Shown here one piece after another: positions 42,457-51,495 of a stretch of 64,000 nt of DNA. The stretch spans positions 1 through 64,000 of the forward strand of contig CAILZI010000084.1 in the NCBI GenBank assembly GCA_903838675.1, read 5' to 3'. The notes beneath the pieces are model-generated. The model worked only from the letters and a program-made list of their open reading frames with translations, was not told where the DNA came from and did not search any database. This DNA comes from an uncultured Verrucomicrobiota bacterium. Lineage in GTDB: Bacteria; Verrucomicrobiota; Verrucomicrobiia; Verrucomicrobiales; Verrucomicrobiaceae. Numbering within the stretch: position 1 is the stretch's first letter; the number at the start of each line of letters is the position of its first letter. The translations under genes were made by a program, and so were the position numbers.

Positions 42457-43071
42457 TCAGAAATTGCGGCGCACACCAATCAGAATGCCCAGCGTATTCA
42501 AGCCCGGGTTGGGGGTGGTCTGCCCTCCGTTGGACATATGCTGAAACATCGCACTCGCATTGACAGACCAGTTTTGATTAAGCGTATGAGAGATGCCAAG
42601 CTGGCTGTACCAGTTCAGCGTGAAATCCTGGCCTTCACCCCCGGGCACGCCCTGCGCATCCAGCCAGCCCACCCCGCCACCTGCAGAGCCAAAGACGCTC
42701 CACGTCGCGCTCGGGTTCCACCATTCGATGACCCCTCCGCCGGAAAGCCCGAGGTAGCGGTTCTCAGACCCCGTCTCAATGTAATTGGCCATCATGGAGA
42801 ATTTCTGGCGTACGACGAGGGCGGAGCCATTGCGGAAATGGAATCCAAACCACTCCGGTGTGCGCCAGGAAACGATGAAGGGGATGATTCGATAATTAAA
42901 AGTAGTGTCTCCACCGACCTTCCACAGCATGCCGGTTTCAAACTCGACGGCGCCTTTGTCCCAGGGTTTAATTTCAGCCGGTGCCGACCCGGAGACGGCC
43001 GGTGCAGACCCGGCAAAGCCCGTCGTAGAGATCATCAGCGCACAGGCAATGCAGGAAAGGAAACGTATCAT
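42457..43071 (-). CDS. PagL-type lipid A 3-O-deacylase (acyloxyacyl hydrolase)
   Basis: A 204-residue outer-membrane barrel enzyme. The signal peptide MIRFLSCIACALMISTTGFA fixes the start; the open frame reaches far upstream only as antisense. Motif FQHMSNGG holds the catalytic His178, Ser180 and Asn181 in the HxSN pattern of PagL. The protein ends in LIGVRRNF, a barrel terminus with Phe. It removes the 3-O acyl chain of lipid A. Lower sequence elsewhere is variable, as is normal in this family. Confidence 0.7.
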   Translation of the reverse strand: MIRFLSCIACALMISTTGFAGSAPAVSGSAPAEIKPWDKGAVEFETGMLWKVGGDTTFNYRIIPFIVSWRTPEWFGFHFRNGSALVVRQKFSMMANYIETGSENRYLGLSGGGVIEWWNPSATWSVFGSAGGGVGWLDAQGVPGGEGQDFTLNWYSQLGISHTLNQNWSVNASAMFQHMSNGGQTTPNPGLNTLGILIGVRRNF

Positions 43072-43155
43072 CTGCACATGTAGCCTATTTTCAGCACATT
43101 TTCCAGTGAGGAGTTGTTTGCCACTTCGCCGTCGCGCTTCATATCTAGCCCCTCC

Positions 43156-44232
43156 ATGTCCGCCAACCCTGCCTACGATCTCCTGTCCCTCGGTGAAGTG
43201 ATGCTGCGCCTCGACCCCGGTGAGGGACGCGTGCGCACCTCCCGTCAGTTCACCGCCTGGGAGGGCGGCGGCGAATACAATGTGGCTCGCGGCGCACGCC
43301 GCTGCTTCGGCCTGCGTGCCGGCATTCTCACCGCCTTTGCCGACAACGAAATCGGCCGCCTCATCGAAGACCTCATCCTGCAGGGCGGCGTGGACTCCTC
43401 CCTCATCAAATGGGTGCCCTATGACGGCATGGGCAAACGCGTCCGCAATCCCATCAACTTCACCGAGCGCGGCTTCGGCGTCCGCGGTGCCAAAGGCAGC
43501 GTCGATCGCGGCCACAGCGCCGCCTCGCAGCTCAAGCCCGGCGACTTCGACTTTGATCACCTCTTCGGCACCCTCGGCTGCAAATGGCTCCACACCGGCG
43601 GCATCTTTGCCGGCCTCTCCGAATCCACCGCTGAGATCACCATCCAGGCCTGCGAAGCCGCCAAGAAACACGGCGTCACCGTCAGCTACGATCTCAACTA
43701 CCGCCCCTCCCTCTGGCAGGAGCGCGGCGGCTTCGCCGGATCGCAGGCGCTCAATCGCCAGCTCGCCCCTTACGTCAATGTCATGATCGGCGTCCTTAGC
43801 GATGAGCCGCCCGTCTCCTCCTCCACGCCCACCGATCCCTCCGACATCTTCTCCGCCGAAGACGCCAAGCTCCGGCCCATGATGTTAAAGCTCGCCGCGC
43901 AGTATCCAAATTTGCACACCATCGCCGCCACCCTCCGCCGTGTGCACACCGCCAACGTCAATGACTGGGGCGCCCTCTGCTGGCACAAAGGCAGCTTCCA
44001 TCGCAGCCGCAATTACCCCCGCTTCGACATCCTCGATCGCATCGGCGCTGGCGACAGCTTCGTCGCCGGCCTCATCCACGGCCTCCTCGTGGAAAACGAT
44101 GCGCAAAAAGCCGTCGACTACGGCGCAGCCCACGGCGCCCTCGCCATGACCACCCCCGGAGACACCAGCATGGCCACCTTCCCCGAAGTCCAAAAACTCG
44201 CCGAAGGCGGCGACGCCAAAGTGCAGCGCTGA
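43156..44232 (+). CDS. PfkB-family sugar kinase, 2-keto-3-deoxygluconokinase-like
   Basis: A 358-residue ribokinase-fold enzyme starting MSANPAYDLLSLGEVMLRLD. It has the early GG motif (WEGGGEYNVARGARR), the KdgK-like substrate region and the C-terminal catalytic motif DRIGAGDSFVAGLI with the base Asp. KdgK phosphorylates 2-keto-3-deoxygluconate, the common product of uronate breakdown. A uxaA-like gene 10 kb away supports that assignment, but other PfkB sugars cannot be excluded. The start chosen is the one matching the family N-terminus; an ATG 42 bp upstream exists. Confidence 0.75.
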   Translation: MSANPAYDLLSLGEVMLRLDPGEGRVRTSRQFTAWEGGGEYNVARGARRCFGLRAGILTAFADNEIGRLIEDLILQGGVDSSLIKWVPYDGMGKRVRNPINFTERGFGVRGAKGSVDRGHSAASQLKPGDFDFDHLFGTLGCKWLHTGGIFAGLSESTAEITIQACEAAKKHGVTVSYDLNYRPSLWQERGGFAGSQALNRQLAPYVNVMIGVLSDEPPVSSSTPTDPSDIFSAEDAKLRPMMLKLAAQYPNLHTIAATLRRVHTANVNDWGALCWHKGSFHRSRNYPRFDILDRIGAGDSFVAGLIHGLLVENDAQKAVDYGAAHGALAMTTPGDTSMATFPEVQKLAEGGDAKVQR

Positions 44233-44273
44233 TTCATACAAGTTCGTTCGCACGAAGTGTGAATGGCGCTTGG

Positions 44274-44397
44274 AAATGACGAATGAGTAAATCCGAATGT
44301 CTAAAGAATGACCAATGCCGAAGCTCGAAGGCGGCGTAAATTTCGTCATTCGTGTTTCGGAATTATTTCGTCATTCGGATTTACTCATTCGTCATTT
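44274..44397. repeat. Perfect 26-bp inverted repeat with 72-bp spacer
   Basis: Arms 44274-44299 and 44372-44397 are exact reverse complements, reading AAATGACGAATGAGTAAATC onward. The spacer holds more partial copies of TTCGTCATTCG. It lies between a kinase gene and nspC, where it could be a bidirectional terminator or a small MITE-like element. Confidence 0.8.
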
Positions 44398-44455
44398 TCG
44401 CCCCTTGCCTCTTCCTCCCATCGTTACCTATTCATCGCCCCAGCTCCTTCCCTGA

Positions 44456-45652
44456 ATGGCCTCCACCTCCTTCACCCCTCCCCACGTTTACGAGCAGCCT
44501 TTTCCGGCCTTCGACATCAACGCCATCGACACCCCCGCCTACGTGGTGGATGTCGCCTTGCTGCGGAAGAACATGGAAAAACTCGCCCATGTGCAGAGTG
44601 AATCCGGTGCCCGCGTGCTCCTCGCGCTCAAGGGCTTCTCCATGTTCAGCGTGTTCCCCATCATGCGTGAATACCTCAGCGGCTGCTGCGCCAGCGGCTT
44701 GAATGAAGCACTCCTCGCCCAGGAATTCGGCAAGGAAGTCCACGTCTATGCGCCCGCCTTCAAAGCACCTGAGATGCAGCAGATCATCCCCATCTCGCAT
44801 CACCTCAGCTTCAACTCCCTCGCCCAGTTTCGGAAGTTCAAGCCCATGCTCGATGCCGCCAAAGCCGCCACCGGCCATGCACCCAGCCCCGGCATCCGCG
44901 TGAACCCTGAGCACTCCGAAGTCGAAGTCTCCCTCTACGATCCCTGCTCCCCCGGCTGCCGCCTTGGCATTCGTTCCGACCTCCTGGAAGGCGAAGACCT
45001 CACCGGCATCGAAGGCCTCCACTTCCATGCCCTCTGCGAGCAGGACTCCGATGTCCTCGAGCGCACCGTCGCCGCCGTTGAAAAACGCTTCCCCCGCCTT
45101 CTTGAGCAGGTGCAGTGGGTCAACATGGGCGGTGGCCACCACATCACCCGCAAAGATTACGATGTGGATCTCCTCATCCGCGTCCTGCGTACCTTCCGCG
45201 AAAAGTGGGGCAAGGAAGTGTACATCGAGCCCGGCGAAGCCGCTGGCCTCAACACCGGCTACCTCATCGCTGAAGTGCAGGACATCATCGCGGCCCCCAC
45301 TCCCACCGCCATCCTCGACATCTCCGCCACCGCCCACATGCCAGACACGCTCGAGATGCCCTACCGCCCCCATATCTTCGGTGCCGGCCTCCCCGGAGAG
45401 CACCCCTATGAGTACAAGATGGGCGGCATGTCCTGCCTTGCCGGCGATGTCCTGCAAGGCTTCTCATTCCCCGAGCCCCTGCGTATTGGTCAGCGCCTCG
45501 TCTTCGCCGACATGGCACATTATACCATGGTGAAAACCACCACCTTCAACGGCGTCCCCCATCCCGACATCGCCATCTACGATCCGTCCACTCAGGACTA
45601 CCGCGTCGTCCGCCGCTTCGGCTACCCCGACTTCCGCAACAAACTCTCCTGA
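44456..45652 (+). CDS. nspC: Carboxynorspermidine decarboxylase
   Basis: A 398-residue PLP-dependent decarboxylase of the alanine-racemase fold. PLP-Lys59 lies in VLLALKGFSMFS. The family's GLNEALLAQEFGKEVHVYAP, HFHALCEQ, GGGHHITRKDYD, EPGEA and DISATAHMPD motifs are present. It removes the carboxyl from carboxynorspermidine or carboxyspermidine, the alternative spermidine route found in many bacteria. The partner carboxynorspermidine dehydrogenase is not in the window. Length and start match the family. Confidence 0.9.
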   Translation: MASTSFTPPHVYEQPFPAFDINAIDTPAYVVDVALLRKNMEKLAHVQSESGARVLLALKGFSMFSVFPIMREYLSGCCASGLNEALLAQEFGKEVHVYAPAFKAPEMQQIIPISHHLSFNSLAQFRKFKPMLDAAKAATGHAPSPGIRVNPEHSEVEVSLYDPCSPGCRLGIRSDLLEGEDLTGIEGLHFHALCEQDSDVLERTVAAVEKRFPRLLEQVQWVNMGGGHHITRKDYDVDLLIRVLRTFREKWGKEVYIEPGEAAGLNTGYLIAEVQDIIAAPTPTAILDISATAHMPDTLEMPYRPHIFGAGLPGEHPYEYKMGGMSCLAGDVLQGFSFPEPLRIGQRLVFADMAHYTMVKTTTFNGVPHPDIAIYDPSTQDYRVVRRFGYPDFRNKLS

Positions 45653-46240
45653 GCTGGAACAAAGTACTGCCGAGCTTTAGCTCGCTCTGGAGACGCCGTA
45701 ACTCCATCACTCCGCAGTCCACACCGCACGTATTGTAGTCCGGGCTTTCGTGTCCTCCGTAGCTTTAGCGAAGGAGGAAGCCGGTTCCGGTCGCGCTACC
45801 CAGAGCCTGCTAAAGCAGGTGCTACAATACGCATGCTGGATGAACTAAAACACTGCGAAGAGTGGTGACGCGTGGCGTGATAAAATAACACGCGCACGAA
45901 AATCCCCCATCACTCCGCAGTCCATAGCGCACGTATTGTAGTCCCGGCTTCAGCCGGTTCCGGTCGCCTCATCCAGCGCCCACTAAAACCACCCTCACCG
46001 ATGGCGGAGCCATCCCAGCCTGTAGCGAGGGGTTGAGCGCAGCGACACCCCTCGTTTACGCCCCACCGCATTCGCGTGCCCCGCATCGCGTAGCGATGCC
46101 AGCACAAGCGTCCCATCCGCTCCCTTCGCGCCTACCACACACCCCTCCCCATCACAAAAGCACCAAGTTTGGCCTCAATCGTGTCTGCATCACGTCCCCC
46201 CATGCCGTAATGGTACGCTCACCCCCGCCGTACTCTCGTC
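45653..46240. repeat. Repeat-rich intergenic region
   Basis: No gene is supported. Two family B copies (about 45728 and 45931; the first ends in an inverted GTGCTACAATACG at about 45819-45834) and one family E copy (about 45999-46050) are present. Confidence 0.6.
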
Positions 46241-49200
46241 ATGCGCCTCTTCTCATTTCTTTCCGTGCTTTCCGTGTGTTCCGTAGGCCTTCTCGCCGCC
46301 GCCGAACCCGTCAAAGCAAAGCTCAACCTGCTCGACGTCATCAAGTCCGGCAACGTCGAGTACCACGTCAATCCCAAGGCCGATTTCCATGACGACCCCA
46401 AGGACATTTGGACCTTCGACAAAGACGGCACCTTCCACATCAGCGGCCGTGGCTACGGCTACGTCGCCACCAAGGACAACTTCCGCGACTATCACCTCGT
46501 GCTCGAATTCAAGTGGGGCACCAAAACCTGGGGCAAACGCGAAAAGGCCGCCAAGGACAACGGCATCCTCCTCCACGCCTACGGCCCCCACGGCGCTTAC
46601 GCCGACACCTGGATGGCCAGCATCGAAGCCCAGATCATCGAAGGCGGCGTCGGCGACATCCTCGTCCTCTCCCCCAAACTCGCCGACGGCACCCAGTTGA
46701 CGACCTCCCTCTCCGCCGAGTACGCCCTCGATCGCGACAAGGAAAAAATCTGGAAGAAAGGCGAGCCTCGTCAAACCGTCACTGCAGGCCGCATCAATTG
46801 GAAACACCGCGATGTGGACTGGGCCGATAAAGTCGGCTTCCGCGGTCGCGAAGATGTCGAGTCACCCTCCGGCGAGTGGAACCGCCTCGAAGTCATCGCC
46901 AAAGGCGACACGCTCCAATACTTCGTCAATGGCGCGATGGTGAATGAAGCCTTCGACTGCAAACCCAGCGAAGGCAAAATCCTTCTGCAAACAGAAGGCG
47001 CAGAAATGCTCGTGCGCCGTTACGAATTGTATCCCCTCGGCGAGTTCAAAGAAAAATGGAGCGCCATCCAGTCCAGCGGCGGCAGCGACATCGGTGCCGT
47101 GCGCGATGGCCAGTCCAAAGCCCTCTCACCCGAAGAATCCCTCAAGCGCATCCAGCTCGATGGCCCCTATGAAGTACAGCTTGTCGCCGCCGAACCTCTC
47201 GTGCTCGACCCCGTCGAATGCACCTGGGACGCCCAGGGCCGCATGTACGTCGCCGACATGCGCGACTATCCCCTCGGCCCCCCAAACCCCGGCGATCCCT
47301 GGCTATCACGCATCCAGCTCCTCACCGATGAAGATGGCGACGGCCGCATGGACAAGGCCGTCACCTTTGCCGATCACATGGACAACGTTCAGGGCCTCCT
47401 CCCTTACAACGGCGGCCTCATCGCCACCACGCGCTCTCAGATCCTTTTCCTCAAAGACACCGATGGCGACGGTAAGGCCGACGAGATCAAGTCCCTCATC
47501 AAAGGCTTCAATCCCAAGCACGCGCAGCTTCAGGTCAGCGCACCTCGCTGGGGACTCGATGGCTGCATTCACTTCAATAACGGCCTCGATGCCCGTGAGA
47601 TCTACCCCGCCGACAACCCCACGGATGTCGTGAACATCCCCGGCAGCAATTTTAAATGGGACCCGCGCACCGACAAGATCACCCCCACCGGCGGCAAAGG
47701 CCAGTACGGTGGTGCCTTTGATGACTGGGGCCATCACTTCTACTGCTCCAATCGCAATCCCCTCATGTTCACCGTCATGCCCTACGAGGCCATGCTGCGC
47801 AATCCACACGCCGGCATCACGCAAAACTTCGAGGACATAGCCCCCTTCGGCGCAGACACCCGCGTCTTCCCTCTGCAGATCACCCACACCACCGCAGACG
47901 CCCACGCCGGCACCAACACCGCCTGCTCCGGCCTCGGAGTCTATCGCGGCCCCCTCATGCCCGAGCTGAAAAACAACGTCTTCGTCCCCGATCCCACCGG
48001 CCAGCTCGTCACCCGCTACAAGATCACACCCAGCGGCGCTTCCCTCAAAGCCACCCGCGTTGGCGACCGCACCGAATTCTTCCGCAGCAGCGATGAATGG
48101 TCCCGCCCCGTCAACTTCACCACCGGCCCCGACGGCGCCATCTACATCTGCGACATCTACCGCCGCTGGATCGACCACGCCCGCTTCTTCCCCGAAGAGT
48201 TCGTCAAAACCCACGACATGCGCCAGGGCGAAAACGAAGGCCGCATCTGGCGCGTCGTGCCGAAAGGTACGAAAAAACTCGTCACCAAAACTCCTGGCAA
48301 ATACCACGCCATTCCCGAAGTCGGCTGGGGCGATGTCCCGTCCGAGCACGCCGAGCGCGTCGCCTTCCTCAAAGCTCAGAACATCACCGATGCCAAGAAA
48401 CTCAGCGCTCTCATCGCGAAGTATCCCGAAGATCCATGGATGTCCAAAATGGTCGCTTCAACAGCGAGCAAACAGATGGGCCGCATCCTCAGCTCCCTCG
48501 GCGATGACTTCTTCAAAACCTTCTCCGAAATCCGCAGCACCACTGTGCGCACCTTTACCACCGGTGCCATCGCCGATGCCGAAGCCGAAGACGTGACCGC
48601 TCTGCTCTCATTGCTGCAAAAAGAACCCGGCAAACTCCTCTGGTGGAAACCCGCTTTGCTGCAAGGTCTCGCAAAGCTGCCGAAAGGCCACGAAGACGCC
48701 GCCAAAGAAATCGCCATGCTCCAGTCCGAGATCGACGAAATCATCGCCAATCCCAAATCGCCGCTCGATCAACGCCTCGCCGTCATGCCTCTCCTCGGCC
48801 AGCGTAAATGGGATGCCGTGCAGCCCGTCGTGAAGACCCTCCTCACCACCACTCAGCCTCCCGAGCTCGCGCTCGCCGCGCTGGCCTTGCTGCGGAAATA
48901 CCCCGCCACCAGCACCGCTCCGCTGATCTATGAAATCCTGCCCAAGGCCGGCCCCGCCTTGAAGCGCGATCTCGTTCCCGTCCTCACCGCCAACGCCACC
49001 ACCGCGCTCGAACTCTTCAAGCGCATGGAAAAAGGCGAGTTCCCCACCGCCTGGGTCGATGTCGAAACCCGCTGGCGCTACCAGCGCGGCACAGGCGAGA
49101 TGACCGATCTCGCGAAGAAACTCTTCGGCGAAGCTAGCAGCGACCGCGCGAAAGTCGTGCAGGACTACATGGTCGCCACCACCATGAAAGGGAACTCCAA

Positions 49201-49591
49201 AAAAGGTCAGCAGGTCTTCGCCACCATCTGCATCACCTGCCACAAGCACGGCAGCCTCGGCGTCGATGTCGGTCCTCCGCTCTCCGATGTAAAAGTAAAA
49301 CCCCCGGAAGGCCTGCTCTCAGACATCCTTGATCCCAATCGCATGTTTGAAGCTCGCTGGAGCGCCTACACCGTCGAAACCAAAGACGGTCGCACTCTCT
49401 CTGGCCTCATCCAAAGCGAAACCGGCGACGCCATCGTCCTCGCCATGATGGGCGGTGCCAAGGAAACCATCCAGCGCAGCGCCATCAAGGAAATGAAATC
49501 CCTCGACCACACCCTCATGCCCGTCGGCCTCGAAGCCGCCATCACCAAAGAACAAATGGCCGACCTCCTCGCCTTCCTCCTCGGTAAGTGA
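46241..49591 (+). CDS. Large secreted DUF1080 / membrane-bound dehydrogenase / haem c-domain protein
   Basis: A 1116-residue exported protein. The signal peptide MRLFSFLSVLSVCSVGLLAAA is followed by a DUF1080 concanavalin-like domain (about 50-270). A beta-propeller dehydrogenase region typical of this phylum comes next (about 290-680, with APRWGLDGCIHFNNGL), then a HEAT-like helical region (about 730-960) and a C-terminal cytochrome c domain with CITCHKHG at about 995-1002. It probably oxidises or cleaves sugars at the cell surface and passes electrons to haem. The arrangement is well known in Verrucomicrobia and Planctomycetes. The substrate is not readable. Confidence 0.85.
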   Translation: MRLFSFLSVLSVCSVGLLAAAEPVKAKLNLLDVIKSGNVEYHVNPKADFHDDPKDIWTFDKDGTFHISGRGYGYVATKDNFRDYHLVLEFKWGTKTWGKREKAAKDNGILLHAYGPHGAYADTWMASIEAQIIEGGVGDILVLSPKLADGTQLTTSLSAEYALDRDKEKIWKKGEPRQTVTAGRINWKHRDVDWADKVGFRGREDVESPSGEWNRLEVIAKGDTLQYFVNGAMVNEAFDCKPSEGKILLQTEGAEMLVRRYELYPLGEFKEKWSAIQSSGGSDIGAVRDGQSKALSPEESLKRIQLDGPYEVQLVAAEPLVLDPVECTWDAQGRMYVADMRDYPLGPPNPGDPWLSRIQLLTDEDGDGRMDKAVTFADHMDNVQGLLPYNGGLIATTRSQILFLKDTDGDGKADEIKSLIKGFNPKHAQLQVSAPRWGLDGCIHFNNGLDAREIYPADNPTDVVNIPGSNFKWDPRTDKITPTGGKGQYGGAFDDWGHHFYCSNRNPLMFTVMPYEAMLRNPHAGITQNFEDIAPFGADTRVFPLQITHTTADAHAGTNTACSGLGVYRGPLMPELKNNVFVPDPTGQLVTRYKITPSGASLKATRVGDRTEFFRSSDEWSRPVNFTTGPDGAIYICDIYRRWIDHARFFPEEFVKTHDMRQGENEGRIWRVVPKGTKKLVTKTPGKYHAIPEVGWGDVPSEHAERVAFLKAQNITDAKKLSALIAKYPEDPWMSKMVASTASKQMGRILSSLGDDFFKTFSEIRSTTVRTFTTGAIADAEAEDVTALLSLLQKEPGKLLWWKPALLQGLAKLPKGHEDAAKEIAMLQSEIDEIIANPKSPLDQRLAVMPLLGQRKWDAVQPVVKTLLTTTQPPELALAALALLRKYPATSTAPLIYEILPKAGPALKRDLVPVLTANATTALELFKRMEKGEFPTAWVDVETRWRYQRGTGEMTDLAKKLFGEASSDRAKVVQDYMVATTMKGNSKKGQQVFATICITCHKHGSLGVDVGPPLSDVKVKPPEGLLSDILDPNRMFEARWSAYTVETKDGRTLSGLIQSETGDAIVLAMMGGAKETIQRSAIKEMKSLDHTLMPVGLEAAITKEQMADLLAFLLGK

Positions 49592-50513
49592 TGCGGGCAT
49601 TGCCTCACTCCGTTCGCCCTTCGGGCAGCCTGCGGCTGGCTATCTCCGCTGCGCTACGGTTCCTGCCTGCACCAAAAACTCCCGCCTCGCCCAGATCACC
49701 CGCGCTGCTCCAAATCCCCGCTGCTCCAGCGCGGCGTGGTCCGCACTTTCCAAGTGCGGTCTGGAAGCTTAACGAGGCCGCGACTCAGAAGAAATGCGCA
49801 CACACTCCGGCAGGAGAGGGATCATCCTGATCCCTCAAACTCCCGCGTACACCCACCGCTCCCTCAAACGAGTTCAATCCGCCCCGCTGCAACTTCACTT
49901 CGTGGATGGATCCGGCCAATCCGCCACTTGCAGATCAAGCCTTGGATCGCCCCATGGCCTATCGCCAAACTCATCACCAGATCAAGCTCTGGCTCTCAAG
50001 CCCGTAGGGCTGGCACAATCGTAGCCGTGGGCGCTAGCCCACGGTATGCGAACCCATGATCATTTAAAATCCGTGGAACCGCGTAGCAGTGACACAAAAT
50101 GCCACTGCGCCCAAACGTGACAGCGTCAGCGGCAAAACAGTTTTTCAATCTCGGCTGAGAAGGGCAAGAGCCGAGCCTAATGCATGACCGCAACCGCAAC
50201 TCCAGCGCGGGGTGGTCCGCACATTCCATGTGCGGTCCGGGTGCTGCATGCGATTAATGGTCACATAGAGAGCTATGCTGCTAAGTCAGCCGCATTCCCC
50301 GATCCCCGAAGGGGATTACAGCGGGTAGCCAGGGGTCGAAGACCCCTGGAATGCGCATCCACATCCACCAAGCCCTCTCTCAAGTGCGCATGCCGGAGGC
50401 ATGCCTGCACCATCCTTGTCACCGCAAACCTGCAGAGTTCATCCATTGAAAACCCGCACCAAAGTCAAAGCCAGGATCTCATTGTCCCCCCATCTGATTG
50501 TCCATCTTCTTCC
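49592..50513. repeat. Long repeat-rich intergenic region (922 bp)
   Basis: No gene is supported on either strand. Family A hairpins lie at 49741-49759 (CCGCACTTTCCAAGTGCGG) and 50217-50235, each preceded by GTGGT. A direct sequence CAGGAGAGGGATCATCCTGA at about 49809-49829 recurs at 62669-62688. The rest is GC-rich and appears to be degraded repeat material. Confidence 0.6.
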
Positions 50514-50990
50514 TCAGGCTTCTTCCGCTCCCTCTTCCCCATGCCCCTCTTCCGCCATCTTCTGGATCGTCCCGCTCAGCAGCTCAATATACCCGTTCAC
50601 ATCCATCGACTCGGCCTCAGGCTCCCCACGCACGCTGTACAGCCATCCCTGCTCATACGGATCACTGCGCACAATGCACGCATCCACCTTCAGCTCCGGA
50701 TTCCCGCCCGCAAACGCACCGTTCATCACGCAATAGACATCCGAAGCGGCCTTGAATCCTTCGACCCAGCCAATGTTGTCACCGGGAGCCACGGGGCCGC
50801 CTTCAGCGGGCTTCCACTCGCAATCCACCAGCTCACCCAGCATGCGCGTCGCAAACTTCGTGAAGCCCACCCGCCACAAATTCGTCTCCCCCTCCACCCG
50901 CGCCATCCAGTAGTGAGAGCGCGAATAACGAAAGGTGTCAGGAAAACGGGCAGAAAACCGGGCGTGCTTGAAGCGGACAAAATTGAGCAT
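50514..50990 (-). CDS. GcvH-like lipoyl-domain protein
   Basis: A 158-residue protein related to glycine cleavage H protein. RYSRSHYWMARVEG (about 21-34), GFTKFATRMLGEL and the lipoylation-type site EGFKAASDVYCVMNG (Lys80) are recognisable. The N-terminal 20 and C-terminal 25 residues differ from standard GcvH (about 125-130 residues), and the second half has an acidic tail (EEGHGEEGAEEA). No gcvT or gcvP is nearby. It may be a solitary lipoyl carrier with another partner enzyme. The Lys is present, so lipoylation is plausible. Confidence 0.65.
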   Translation of the reverse strand: MLNFVRFKHARFSARFPDTFRYSRSHYWMARVEGETNLWRVGFTKFATRMLGELVDCEWKPAEGGPVAPGDNIGWVEGFKAASDVYCVMNGAFAGGNPELKVDACIVRSDPYEQGWLYSVRGEPEAESMDVNGYIELLSGTIQKMAEEGHGEEGAEEA

Positions 50991-51495
50991 GGGGAAGGGG
51001 AGAGGAAAGCCGGAGGTCAGGAAGTGGTCAAGAGGTCAGGTGGGGTGGCTCTCAGTTATAACGATTTCCGAAAAAGGTGCTGAAGCCGTCCGGCAATGGT
51101 TGAAGGGCCAGCCGCCCCGCATGCTGGGCAGCCGCATTCCCAGCGTGAGGTAGGGCTGGCTGTCCCCAGCCAGCCGCCTTCGGAGCCCACGACATTTGAG
51201 CAACAGTAGGCCAGCTAAACACAAATGAGTTTTGCGATCCGATAGAGCAGGCTGACGTCGCCACTTCGCTCCGCCACACACCAGCCCTGAAGGGGCTGCG
51301 TAATACAGCCCAGGGTCAGCCGAGCCTCAGCGAGGCGACCCTGGGTGTCAGGCATCCTACCGGGAAGCAAACCCAAGAGTTCTCCACACAAGTCACTCAC
51401 CAGCAGCGTCTGCAATCAGCCCCGTCGCGCACTCGCACCGTGGCCATCCAGCAAGCTAATGCCATCTTGGTTCCCGTTGTCTTCCTTGACCGAGC
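50991..51495. repeat. Repeat-rich intergenic region
   Basis: No gene is supported. It holds family D (about 51140-51230) and family C (about 51268-51430) copies next to each other. Confidence 0.6.

Noticed and set aside
42457..43671. The N-terminal 200-residue extension of the PagL-like frame
   Set aside because: It overlaps the kinase gene on the other strand and precedes a good signal peptide; the start at 43071 was used.
49592..50513. Protein-coding genes in the long gap
   Set aside because: Open frames there are short, cross REP-like hairpins, and show no motif or ribosome binding site.
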